A stretch of 64,000 bases of DNA from an uncultured Sphingomonadaceae bacterium. Lineage in GTDB: Bacteria; Pseudomonadota; Alphaproteobacteria; Sphingomonadales; Sphingomonadaceae. The position numbers and the translations under genes are program-made. The notes under the pieces are model-generated. The model was not told where the DNA came from, searched no databases, and was given only the letters and a program-made list of their open reading frames with translations. This document shows, one piece after another, positions 1 through 7,995 of the stretch. The stretch is taken from the NCBI GenBank assembly GCA_947504025.1, contig CANNFX010000001.1:372001-436000 (forward strand). Reading direction: 5' to 3'. Every line of letters begins with the position of its first letter. Position 1 is the stretch's first letter.

Positions 1-100
1 CGATAAAGCTGAAAAGCATAAATAGCGCGAGAAACAGCACTATGCGCCAACCAGCGCGGACTCTAGCGTCAGCGTGATTATAAAAGATGTTTCCCAACAA
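1..100 (-). CDS. N-terminus of a probable CPBP-family intramembrane protease (cut by window edge)
   Basis: Only the first 33 codons are inside the window. The reading frame starts at a TTG (98-100) that follows a good ribosome binding site (GGGAGA, seven bases upstream), and stays open to base 1. The peptide begins LLGNIFYNH, continues with RAGWRI, and then a run of hydrophobic residues (VLFLALFMLFSFI). A short polar N-terminus, an RxGWR motif and then the first membrane helix is the usual opening of CPBP (Abi-type) membrane metalloproteases. The catalytic motifs lie outside the window, so the family call is inference. A promoter overlapped by an inverted repeat sits directly upstream. There is no ATG in the frame, so the start is either TTG (97 or 100). 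Confidence 0.45.
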   Translation of the reverse strand, partial: MLGNIFYNHADARVRAGWRIVLFLALFMLFSFI

Positions 101-138
101 CAGAATTCTCCCGGTAGCTGCGCGAACCACCCAAGCGC

Positions 139-186
139 ACAGCAAGTATTGGTGTATTATCGTATTAACACACCAATACTTGCTGT
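139..186. repeat. 17-bp perfect inverted repeat, likely operator
   Basis: The arms at 139-155 and 170-186 are exact reverse complements (ACAGCAAGTATTGGTGT) around a 14-base AT-rich spacer. The repeat overlaps the predicted minus-strand promoter of the gene running off the left edge. It has no U-tract on either side, so it does not look like an intrinsic terminator. Its position and symmetry fit a binding site for a dimeric repressor; the regulator is not identifiable. Confidence 0.7.
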
Positions 187-189
187 CAA
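162..189 (-). promoter_or_regulatory. Predicted sigma-70 promoter for the left-edge gene
   Basis: On the minus strand TTGACA (184-189) is followed after 16 bases by TAATAC (162-167), a near-consensus -35/-10 pair about 60 bases before the TTG start. The inverted repeat 139-186 covers the spacer and the -10, which suggests that binding there blocks transcription. Predicted from sequence only. Confidence 0.45.
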
Positions 190-224
190 TCTGATATCCT
201 TCTCTGCAAAAATTGAAGCCTGCC

Positions 225-2327
225 CTACCCTGCCTTCGCAACCTGTCGCCATCTATGCAGCAATGGCTCGGTATAGCCGCTTGGCTGTTCCGCGCCCATA
301 AACACCAAATCGCAGGCAGCCTTGAACGCGATGCTATTGTCGAAGTCGGCTGACATCGCTTTGTAATCCGGATCGCTAGCATTCTGACCGTCAACCTTCA
401 CAGCCATGCGGTGCAGCGCGTCCATCACCTGTTCCTTGGTGCACACGCCGTGAAGCAGCCAGTTGGCCATATGCTGGCTGGAGATACGCAGCGTCGCACG
501 GTCTTCCATCAGGCCCACGTCGTGGACATCAGGCACTTTGGAACAGCCGACGCCGTGTTCGACCCAGCGCACGACATAGCCCAGCAGGCCCTGTGCGTTA
601 TTGTCGAGCTCTTCGGCGACTTCGGCCTCACTCCAATTGATTCCATCGGCCAGCGGAATATTGAGCAGCGGATCGATGCCCGGAATATCGCCAAGCTCCT
701 TTTGCAACTCAAACACATCGGCCTGATGGTAATGCAGCGCATGCAGCGTGGCAGCCGTGGGTGAAGGCACCCAAGCGGTGTTCGCCCCGGCCTTCAGATG
801 GCCGATTTTCTCGACCATCATTTGCTTCATCAAATCAGGCGCAGGCCACATGCCCTTGCCGATTTGCGCCCGGCCCGACAGGCCGTATTTCAGGCCGATG
901 CCGACATTGCGTTTCTCATAAGCAGTCAGCCAGTCGAGCGTCTTCATCGCGCCCTTGCGGACCATTGGTCCGGCCTGCATCGAAGTGTGAATCTCGTCGC
1001 CCGTGCGGTCGAGAAAGCCGGTGTTGATGAACACAATCCGGTCTTTCACCGCATGGATACAAGCGCCAAGGTTCGCGCTGGTGCGACGTTCTTCATCCAT
1101 CACGCCGACCTTCATCGTGTTGCGCGGCAGCCCCAACATATCCTCGACAGCATCGAACAAATCATTGGTGAAGGCGCATTCTTCCGGCCCATGCATCTTG
1201 GGCTTTACGATGTAGATGCTCTGTTGGCGTGAATTACCGTATTTGCCGAGGCCGCGCACATCATGAGACCCGATTGCGCCGGTGATGACAGCATCCATGA
1301 TGCCTTCGGGAATCTCGCCGCCATCCGGAAGCGTAATCGCCGGGTTCGTCATCAAATGACCGACATTGCGGACGAACATCATGCTGCGGCCCGGCAGGCT
1401 CTGCGCTTTGCCGCTGTTATCGGTGTATGCCTTGTCGCCCGCCAGCTGGCGGGTCATGGTCTGGCCGCCCTTGTCAAAACTCTCCGACAGATCGCCGCGG
1501 ATGATGCCCAGCCAGTTGGTGTAAGCGAGCAGCTTGTCTTCCGCATCCACTGCAGCGACCGAATCTTCCATATCAGCAATCGTCGTCAGAGCCGCTTCGA
1601 GATTGATGTCAGCGATGCCGATCTTGTCAGTTTTGCCAACGGGGCTGTTGGCATCGAAAACGACTTCGATGTGGAGGCCATTGTTGACGAACAGGCGACC
1701 TTTCTCGGTCTCGCCGACATATTGGCTCTCGTCAGCAATCGCGATGCCCTCTGTCGCGTCCATAAGATCAGCCCAGCTGCCTTCCGCCAGCGGCACTGCT
1801 TCATCAAGGAACCTGCGTCCCCTTGCGATAACCGCATCACCGCGTGTCCGGTCATAGCCGCCCGGCTTGGCAGGGGCAGCATCAAGCGCATCCGTGCCGT
1901 AGAAAGCGTCATAAAGGCTGCCCCAGCGCGCGTTTGCGGCGTTGAGCAAGAAGCGGGCGTTGAGTACCGGCACAACCAGCTGCGGCCCGGCCATTGTCGC
2001 GATTTCAGGATCGACATTCTGTGTGCCGATGGTGAAGTCACCCGGCTCCGGCACAAGATAACCGATCTCGCGCAGAAATGCCTCGTAGGCAGCAGCATCA
2101 TTCGGCTGACCCCGGCGTTCGATATGCCATGCGTCGATCTTGGCCTGAAGGTCTTCGCGTTTCTGCAAGAGGGCAGCATTACGCGGCGCAAAACTGGCAA
2201 GCAGTGCGGCGAATCCGTCCCAAAATTCACTGGTATCGCGGCCCAGCGGTGCGAGCACTTGCTCGTCCACGAAACGCGACAGCGCCTCATCGACCTGCAA
2301 GCCGGCGCGTTCAATCATATTGCTCAT
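225..2327 (-). CDS. glcB: Malate synthase G
   Basis: Condenses glyoxylate with acetyl-CoA to malate in the cytoplasm; the second step of the glyoxylate shunt and of glycolate use. The 700-residue length is that of the single-chain G isoform. The conserved stretch DMEDSVAAVDAEDK (about residue 252) and the MVRKGAMKTL segment (about residue 455) are typical of the family. The ATG at 2327 is chosen because GAGGA lies five bases upstream (GTGAGGACTTA-ATG); the frame stays open a further 108 bases upstream but that part lacks similarity to the family. No isocitrate lyase gene is in the window. It stands alone on the minus strand, divergent from the M20/ast genes, with no regulator next to it. Confidence 0.95.
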   Translation of the reverse strand: MSNMIERAGLQVDEALSRFVDEQVLAPLGRDTSEFWDGFAALLASFAPRNAALLQKREDLQAKIDAWHIERRGQPNDAAAYEAFLREIGYLVPEPGDFTIGTQNVDPEIATMAGPQLVVPVLNARFLLNAANARWGSLYDAFYGTDALDAAPAKPGGYDRTRGDAVIARGRRFLDEAVPLAEGSWADLMDATEGIAIADESQYVGETEKGRLFVNNGLHIEVVFDANSPVGKTDKIGIADINLEAALTTIADMEDSVAAVDAEDKLLAYTNWLGIIRGDLSESFDKGGQTMTRQLAGDKAYTDNSGKAQSLPGRSMMFVRNVGHLMTNPAITLPDGGEIPEGIMDAVITGAIGSHDVRGLGKYGNSRQQSIYIVKPKMHGPEECAFTNDLFDAVEDMLGLPRNTMKVGVMDEERRTSANLGACIHAVKDRIVFINTGFLDRTGDEIHTSMQAGPMVRKGAMKTLDWLTAYEKRNVGIGLKYGLSGRAQIGKGMWPAPDLMKQMMVEKIGHLKAGANTAWVPSPTAATLHALHYHQADVFELQKELGDIPGIDPLLNIPLADGINWSEAEVAEELDNNAQGLLGYVVRWVEHGVGCSKVPDVHDVGLMEDRATLRISSQHMANWLLHGVCTKEQVMDALHRMAVKVDGQNASDPDYKAMSADFDNSIAFKAACDLVFMGAEQPSGYTEPLLHRWRQVAKAG

Positions 2328-2491
2328 TAAGTCCTCACAAAGATACAGATTCGCGGCATAGGCCGCAAAGCGATTCAGGCAAATTGTATCCCGGGGAGGA
2401 ACCGGTTCTATGCCCCGCCCCGATGGCATTTGCAACGGGGCTTATGGCACGGGGTTGGCTGGACCAGTTCGCGCCGCTAAGCCGGTTCCAA

Positions 2492-3718
2492 ATGAAACAA
2501 CCCACCGATCAAGAACGTAGCCAGATTGAGGCAATCGACCAGCCAGCGATGCTAGCCGATGTATCCCATTGGGCGGGCATAAACACCGGCACTGCCAATC
2601 TGCCCGGATTGAAAATATTAGCAGCTCAACTAGCCGATGCATTCTCGGTACTTCCCGGCGATACAGAGCTAGTGAGCCCCTCACCCGTCACGGCAATCGC
2701 ACCAGATGGTAGCGAAGTAGAAAAGGACCACGGCCAACATATGGTCCTCCGTGTCCGTCCCGATGCGCCGCGCCGCTTTTTACTAACCGGCCATATGGAC
2801 ACCGTCTTCCCTTCCGACCACTCGTTTCAGGACCTGACCTGGTTGGATAACGACACGATCAACGGCCCGGGCACTGCGGATATGAAGGGCGGCCTGGCGA
2901 TCATCCTGCACACTCTGCAAGCATTCGAACGCGGCGAACACGCAGCGGGCGTCGGCTATGATGTGTTGATCAATTCAGATGAGGAAACGGGTTCGCTGGC
3001 ATCCTCCGCACTCATCGAAGAACTGGCTCGCGGCAAAGCAGCGGCGCTAACGTATGAACCGTCCGCTTTGCCCGACGGCACATTGGCCCATGCACGCGGC
3101 GGAAGCGGGAATTACTCGCTGACGATAACCGGTAAATCCGCTCATGCGGGACGCAATCCGCTCGACGGACGTAACGCCATTGTTGCCGCGGCCGCACTGG
3201 CCGTCGCGCTCAAGGCTCTCCAAACGGAAGATATCAGCGTAAATCCGGCCCGCATTGATGGCGGCGCGGCAAATAATGTCGTGCCGGATCATGCAGTCCT
3301 GCGCTTTAATATCCGCCCAAAGAATCCCGCCGCGGCCGAGGCATTTCAGGCAGCAATGCGTGCGCTGATCGGCGAGATACAGCAATCACACGAGGTTTCG
3401 ATAAGCACGCATGGCGGCATCAGCCGTCCTGCCAAGCCCGTCGGCCGCAAAGCCCAGGCCTTGTTCGATCTCGTCCGCGATTGCGGTGCCATGCTTGGCC
3501 AGACGATCGGTTGGCAATCGACCGGCGGTGTTTGTGATGGTAACAATATCGCCAACGTCGGTGTGCCTGTCGTCGATACAATGGGAGTGCGCGGCGGATC
3601 GATCCATTCGCCGGACGAATTCATGATCGTCTCGTCACTTTCAGAGCGCGCAGCCTTGTCCACTTTAGTCTTAAACCGTCTCGCTTCAGGGCCGCTCTCT
3701 TTGGGGAAAACAACTTGA
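2492..3718 (+). CDS. M20-family metallohydrolase, coupled to astA
   Basis: A cytoplasmic zinc-dependent amidohydrolase of the ArgE/DapE/carboxypeptidase G2 group. Metal-ligand and catalytic motifs are present: GHMDTVF (about residue 100), GTADMKGG (the bridging Asp), DEETGS (about residue 163, catalytic Glu pair) and a C-terminal SIHSPDEF histidine. Its stop overlaps the TTG start of astA by three bases, so it is translated with the arginine succinyltransferase genes. That suggests it removes an acyl group in the same route, possibly taking the place of AstE, which belongs to a different family (M14). The start is uncertain: in-frame ATGs at 2423, 2444 and 2492 all lack a convincing ribosome binding site; 2492 begins where family similarity begins. 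Confidence 0.85.
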   Translation: MKQPTDQERSQIEAIDQPAMLADVSHWAGINTGTANLPGLKILAAQLADAFSVLPGDTELVSPSPVTAIAPDGSEVEKDHGQHMVLRVRPDAPRRFLLTGHMDTVFPSDHSFQDLTWLDNDTINGPGTADMKGGLAIILHTLQAFERGEHAAGVGYDVLINSDEETGSLASSALIEELARGKAAALTYEPSALPDGTLAHARGGSGNYSLTITGKSAHAGRNPLDGRNAIVAAAALAVALKALQTEDISVNPARIDGGAANNVVPDHAVLRFNIRPKNPAAAEAFQAAMRALIGEIQQSHEVSISTHGGISRPAKPVGRKAQALFDLVRDCGAMLGQTIGWQSTGGVCDGNNIANVGVPVVDTMGVRGGSIHSPDEFMIVSSLSERAALSTLVLNRLASGPLSLGKTT

Positions 3719-4731
3719 GTTTCATCATTCGCGCCGCAAAGACCGAAGATCTTCAGCCGCTATACGAAATGGCCAAGTTGACCGGGGGCGGTTTCACCAA
3801 CCTTCCGCCTGACCGAAAGGCGTTAACGACCAAGCTGGAACGCAGCGCTGCTGCCTTCGCGCGCCCTACAGATGCAGAATTGGGCGATGATCAGTTCGTG
3901 CTGATCCTTGAGAATACTGAAACCGGTGAAGTGCGCGGAACATGCCAACTGTTCACCCAAGTCGGTAAGCAATGGCCGTTCTATTCCTATCGCCACAACA
4001 CACTGACACAGCATTCGAAGGAACTGGACCGGACCTTCAGCGCTCAGATGCTGCAGTTGACAACCGATCTTGAAGGATCGAGCGAAGTCGGAGGGCTGTT
4101 CCTTCATCCGTCCGAGCGTGCAGGAGGACTTGGCCTATTGCTAGCGCGCAGCCGCTATCTCTTCATAGCCGCACACCGTCAGCGTTTTGCCGACAAGATT
4201 CTGGCGGAACTGCGCGGGATTATTGACGAACGCGGTGGATCCCCATTCTGGGATGGTGTTGCGGGCAGATTCTTCGGAATGAGCTTCCAAGAAGCAGATT
4301 ACTTCAACGCGGTAAACGGCAACCAGTTCATCGCTGATTTGATGCCCAAGCACCCGATCTACATTGCTATGCTGCCAGAAGTTGCGCGCACCGCCATAGG
4401 CATGCCGCATCCGTCCGGCCGCGCTGCTATGCGGATGCTCGAAAACGAAGGCTTCGCCTACGAAGGCTATGTCGACATTTTCGATGGCGGGCCCAGCATG
4501 ACTGCACGGACCGACAATGTAAAAAGCATCGCCGCCGCCACACCGGTAAACCTGACTGACACGGATAATTCTGACGGAACACGCTCGCTGGTTGCGACAG
4601 GCGAACTGACAGACTTCAAATGCTGTTACGCCAGCGCGAGCAAGACGGCTGACGGCATTGCCATCGATGCCGAAGCTGCGGCAAAACTGGGTGTGGCAGT
4701 GGGTGACACCGTGCGGAGCGTTGCGCGATGA
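3715..4731 (+). CDS. astA: Arginine N-succinyltransferase
   Basis: Transfers succinyl from succinyl-CoA to the alpha-amino group of arginine, the first step of the AST (ammonia-producing) arginine degradation pathway; GNAT-like fold, cytoplasmic. The 338-residue length and motifs such as FLHPSERAGGLG and the region with ARFFGMSFQEADYF-like sequence fit AstA. Translation starts at TTG (3715-3717), overlapping the upstream stop as TTGA, with GGGGA upstream. The stop overlaps the astB start as ATGA. The two overlaps make a tight M20-astA-astB operon. The other AST genes (astC, astD, astE) are not in the window. Confidence 0.93.
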   Translation: MSFIIRAAKTEDLQPLYEMAKLTGGGFTNLPPDRKALTTKLERSAAAFARPTDAELGDDQFVLILENTETGEVRGTCQLFTQVGKQWPFYSYRHNTLTQHSKELDRTFSAQMLQLTTDLEGSSEVGGLFLHPSERAGGLGLLLARSRYLFIAAHRQRFADKILAELRGIIDERGGSPFWDGVAGRFFGMSFQEADYFNAVNGNQFIADLMPKHPIYIAMLPEVARTAIGMPHPSGRAAMRMLENEGFAYEGYVDIFDGGPSMTARTDNVKSIAAATPVNLTDTDNSDGTRSLVATGELTDFKCCYASASKTADGIAIDAEAAAKLGVAVGDTVRSVAR

Positions 4732-5978
4732 GCCTGCAGGAAATCAATTTTGACGGTCTCGTCGGCCCAAGTCACAATTATGCCGGGCTAAGTCTCGGCA
4801 ACTTAGCAGCGACGAAAAATGCAGGTGAGATTTCTTATCCGCGCGCTGCGGCGTTGCAAGGTATCGAAAAGATGCGCGCCAATATGGCGCTAGGCCTGCC
4901 TCAGGGTTTTTTCCTGCCGCTTCCTCGCCCCAATCTGAAATTTGCTGCAGCGCTGGGATGTGATGTCGGCACTGATCCGCGCCTAACCGCTGCCGCTTGG
5001 TCGGCGAGTTCGATGTGGACGGCCAATGCGGCGACCGTTTCGCCCGCGCCTGATACAACTGACGGCAAGTGCCATCTGACGCCGGCCAATCTCGTCGCAA
5101 TGCCGCACCGCTCACATGAATGGCCCGACACACTGCGGATGCTAGCGGTCGCTTTTGGCAATCAGGACCACTTCGTGCTTCACACGCCAGTCCTGCCAAC
5201 CTTTGGCGACGAAGGCGCGGCCAATCATATGCGGATGGCCGACAGTCACGGTGAAAAAGGGCTTGAAATATTTGTCTTTGGCCGCAGTGGCGGCGCCTTC
5301 CCGGCTCGCCAGCATGAACAAGCCAGTCGCGCTGTTGCACGCCTCCACCAGCTTGATCCAGAACGCATCCTATTCGTCGAACAGAACCCAGACGCAATTG
5401 CTGCAGGCGCTTTTCACAATGACGTGGTCGCAGTGGCGAACGAGAAGGTTCTGTTCACGCACGAACTCGCATTTGCGGACCGCGAAGGTACTCTCGATGC
5501 AATTGGTGAGAAGATGCCCTCTGCCGAGATTGTCGAAGTGCCCGCCAACGCGGTTTCGCTCGAAGAGGCAGTAAGGTCATACCTCTTCAACGCTCAGTTA
5601 ATTACTATGCCCGATGGTATCATGGCGCTCGTCATTCCGACTGAAGCTTGGGAAAGTGAACCGGTACGCAAATGGCTCGACGAAATGCTCGCCGGGAATG
5701 GTCCTATCCGCAAGGTAATTCCTGTCGATGTGCGTCAAAGCATGGCCAACGGCGGCGGTCCGGCATGCCTTCGTCTGCGTGTAGTAGCCGATCCAGCCAC
5801 AGTGGATCAGCGCTTCATGCTCGATAATTCCAAGGCTGACGCCATGGCCGTCGCCATCAGAAATTTGTGGCCCGAACAGATCGACCCATCCGATCTCACC
5901 TCACGCAAGCTAGCTGAAGAAGTTGTAGCAGCACGGAACAACTTGCTCCAAATGCTGGAACTGCCGGAACTTATCTGA
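4728..5978 (+). CDS. astB: N-succinylarginine dihydrolase
   Basis: Hydrolyses N2-succinylarginine to N2-succinylornithine, CO2 and two ammonia, the second AST step; guanidine-modifying superfamily with a Cys-His-Glu catalytic centre. The 416 residues begin with the characteristic NFDGLVGPSHNYAGLS, and the catalytic cysteine lies in RQSMANGGGPACLRLRV near the C-terminus (about residue 346). The start overlaps the astA stop by four bases. Together with AstA this commits the cell to arginine catabolism as a nitrogen source. Confidence 0.95.
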   Translation: MSLQEINFDGLVGPSHNYAGLSLGNLAATKNAGEISYPRAAALQGIEKMRANMALGLPQGFFLPLPRPNLKFAAALGCDVGTDPRLTAAAWSASSMWTANAATVSPAPDTTDGKCHLTPANLVAMPHRSHEWPDTLRMLAVAFGNQDHFVLHTPVLPTFGDEGAANHMRMADSHGEKGLEIFVFGRSGGAFPARQHEQASRAVARLHQLDPERILFVEQNPDAIAAGAFHNDVVAVANEKVLFTHELAFADREGTLDAIGEKMPSAEIVEVPANAVSLEEAVRSYLFNAQLITMPDGIMALVIPTEAWESEPVRKWLDEMLAGNGPIRKVIPVDVRQSMANGGGPACLRLRVVADPATVDQRFMLDNSKADAMAVAIRNLWPEQIDPSDLTSRKLAEEVVAARNNLLQMLELPELI

Positions 5979-6115
5979 TCAAAGACCCTTGAAGCACTGG
6001 ATATCGCAGCGTGTCGGTCCCGCTTACAGGTGGGTCTTGCGTTAACCAGCGTCACGCGCATAATCTGGCGTCTGGTATGATGCTTGCACTAACGAGTGTT
6101 AACGAAAGGGTTTGG

Positions 6116-6370
6116 ATGTTTTCTAAGATTGGCCGATTATTCGTCATCAAGACGAAGTGGGAGGCTTATCTCATCATCTATGCTCTGGCTCTGGGCGCAG
6201 TGTCACGTGGTGCAGTATATCTGGACCAATATCCTGGCTTCGGCGGCAAGCTACTTTTCCTCGCTTGCACAGGCGCAGTTTTCCTTGCCGGCGCGAAGAT
6301 TTTGGACTGCATTAAGTTCGAACAGGAAAAGCGTGAGGCCGAAGCCGAGCCGGCCACGATTCCCAATTAA
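6116..6370 (+). CDS. Small membrane protein, function unknown
   Basis: 84 residues with start MFSKIGRLFVIKTKWEAYLI; GAAAGGG seven bases upstream supports this ATG rather than one 105 bases earlier. Two hydrophobic segments (about residues 17-33 and 45-62) predict a two-pass inner-membrane protein, with a charged C-terminal tail rich in Glu and Lys. Similar small proteins occur in sphingomonads, but I do not recognise a family with a known role. It lies between astB and the tmRNA gene, which is on the opposite strand. Confidence 0.6.
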   Translation: MFSKIGRLFVIKTKWEAYLIIYALALGAVSRGAVYLDQYPGFGGKLLFLACTGAVFLAGAKILDCIKFEQEKREAEAEPATIPN

Positions 6371-6387
6371 TCCATATCTGAAATTAA

Positions 6388-6752
6388 GGTGGAGGTTTCT
6401 GTTGCTAGGTACCTCCGAACCCCCGGAATCCGTTCTGTTGCCCGGTCGGTCCAACCGCGCTTAGGCTTTGTAAAGTCAGGCCGTTAGGCCGTCAAATTAC
6501 GCAGCGAGAGCGAGTGCTTCATTATCATTTGCACTTATGGTTTGTGAGCCTTGGACAGGTTACTCAGCCTGGGCAAAAACCATGTCTTTCAACACACGTC
6601 GATCCTAGTTCGGCCCCGTCATTTAGACCCTGATAATGGATCCAGGTGGTGGAGCCGCCGGGTACTGCCCCCGGGTCCGCTGCGTCTATTACACATGGCA
6701 ATTTATCGCCATATCCGGTCGAAACCGGCAGCACCTATATAGGCGCTGCCGG
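6388..6752 (-). ncRNA. ssrA: Transfer-messenger RNA, circularly permuted (two-piece)
   Basis: Rescues stalled ribosomes and tags the incomplete protein for proteolysis. Read on the minus strand, the acceptor piece comes first: the T-arm/acceptor half (GCGGACCCGGGGGCAGTACC, then GGCTCCACCA ending at 6647). A 29-base intervening segment (6618-6646) follows, then the coding piece starting GGGGCCGAACTAGGATCGAC at 6617. The tag is encoded at 6497-6532: ANDNEALALAA followed by TAA. This order is the permuted arrangement known in alphaproteobacteria, where processing yields a two-piece tmRNA. A hairpin (6725-6752) precedes the acceptor piece and another (6391-6416) lies near the 3' end; the outer limits are approximate. 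Confidence 0.93.
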
Positions 6753-6766
6753 ATTAATTGGAAGTG

Positions 6767-6791
6767 ACCAAGCGCTAGTGACTTGGTTTTT
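6767..6791 (+). terminator. Predicted intrinsic terminator on plus strand
   Basis: ACCAAG (6767-6772) pairs with CTTGGT (6782-6787), followed by a run of T. It would stop plus-strand transcription from the small membrane-protein gene, which otherwise reads antisense through ssrA. Short stem, so modest support. Confidence 0.35.
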
Positions 6792-6805
6792 CGTTGCTTT
6801 TCTAG

Positions 6806-7228
6806 TTATTTCTTCAGCAAATCACGGATTTCCGTGAGCAGCTCAGTATCGGTTGGGCCAGCAGCTTCTTCTTCCGCTGGCCTTTCAAACTTCGCCTGCA
6901 GCTTGTTCACGTAACGAACCAGCATGAAAATCACGACTGCCAGAATGAGGAAGTTGATGATCGAGGTCACAAAGCTGCCCCACGCGAGCACATTAGCGCC
7001 TGCCTCACGGGCGGCTTCCAGCGACGTTCCGGCTTCGACTTCACCGCTCAACACCATGTATTTGCTACTGAAATCAACATCACCAAAAATCATGCCCACA
7101 AGCGGCATAATCATATCGGCAGTTAGCGATGCAACGATGACGCCAAATGCGCCAGCGATGATGACCGCAACGGCCAGTTCCATGACATTGCCCTTGGCAA
7201 TGAATTCCTTAAATTCGTTAAGCACCAT
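6806..7228 (-). CDS. mscL: Large-conductance mechanosensitive channel
   Basis: Inner-membrane pentameric channel that opens under membrane tension to release solutes during hypo-osmotic shock. 140 residues, the usual length. N-terminus [20 protein letters not shown] leads into TM1 ([17 protein letters not shown]), and TM2 follows ([19 protein letters not shown]); the C-terminal helix ends [13 protein letters not shown], the conserved cytoplasmic bundle. The start at 7228 has GGGAG upstream. The periplasmic loop is rather long and acidic ([15 protein letters not shown]). It is monocistronic, just upstream of ssrA on the same strand. Confidence 0.95.
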   Translation of the reverse strand: MVLNEFKEFIAKGNVMELAVAVIIAGAFGVIVASLTADMIMPLVGMIFGDVDFSSKYMVLSGEVEAGTSLEAAREAGANVLAWGSFVTSIINFLILAVVIFMLVRYVNKLQAKFERPAEEEAAGPTDTELLTEIRDLLKK

Positions 7229-7371
7229 ACTTCTCCCACGGTTTAGTCCTATGCGTCCGCTGCCATTAACTGTGCGGTTAAGCAAGCACGTGCCTGTTGG
7301 CGCATTTTCTTGAATTTTGGGCATTCCGTGCTATTTAGATAATACAGTTAACTCCGAATGAGGGCCTATCC

Positions 7372-7977
7372 ATGTCAGTCACGAAAACCTTCCGCCTCGC
7401 ATTTGCGGCGGCCGCATCGCTTGCGCTCGCCGCCTGCGGTATCAACTCGGTTCCCGCCGCCGAAGAAAACGCCAAGGCCAAATGGGCCGATGTGCAGGCG
7501 GCATTCCAAGAACGCGCTAACCTGATCCCGAATCTCGCCGAAGTGGCACAGACTGCTTCAGAGCGTGAAGGCACAATCTTGACTGATGTTGTTGAAGCCC
7601 GCGCCAAAGCAACCAGCATCAATGTGTCGGCCGATGATCTGGGCGATGCTGCGAAGATGCAAGAATTCCAGGCTGCACAGGGTCAGCTAGGTCAAGGTCT
7701 TGGTCGACTGCTTGCCAATTTCGAAGCCTATCCGCAGCTGCAATCGACGGTGAACTTCCAGATGCTGCAAAGCCAGCTTGAAGGTCAGGAAAACCGGATC
7801 CGCATTACGCTGCGCGACTACAACGAAGCAGTCCGCAAGTATAACACCACGATCCGCACCTTCCCTGACACGATCGGCGCGAACATCATCCACGGCGCGG
7901 AACCAATGGTTCCATATGAAAGCGTAACCGAAGGCGCAGAAGTCGCTCCGACACTGGATATGTCCTCAGATAATTGA
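7372..7977 (+). CDS. LemA-family lipoprotein
   Basis: 201 residues with a lipoprotein signal peptide: the lipobox LAAC places the acylated cysteine at about residue 22. The remainder is helical, with the LemA-type core (AFQERANLIPNLAEV, and RIRITLRDYNEAVRKYNTTIRTFP near the C-terminus). The biochemical role of LemA proteins is not established. It heads a run with two TPM-domain proteins, a pairing seen repeatedly in bacteria, which suggests a shared envelope function. Start ATG 7372 has GAGGG upstream. Confidence 0.88.
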   Translation: MSVTKTFRLAFAAAASLALAACGINSVPAAEENAKAKWADVQAAFQERANLIPNLAEVAQTASEREGTILTDVVEARAKATSINVSADDLGDAAKMQEFQAAQGQLGQGLGRLLANFEAYPQLQSTVNFQMLQSQLEGQENRIRITLRDYNEAVRKYNTTIRTFPDTIGANIIHGAEPMVPYESVTEGAEVAPTLDMSSDN

Positions 7978-7995
7978 TCGGAAAGACCGCGCCTA

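Noticed and set aside
139..186. The inverted repeat at the left edge as a terminator of glcB
   Set aside because: No U-tract on either side; overlap with a promoter fits an operator better.
1263..2330. 355-codon plus-strand frame opposite the malate synthase gene
   Set aside because: Entirely antisense to a well supported gene, with no family similarity of its own.
2410..2520. ATG 2410 behind GGGGAGGA as the start of the M20 gene
   Set aside because: It is in another frame and meets a stop after about 36 codons; the M20 frame begins later.
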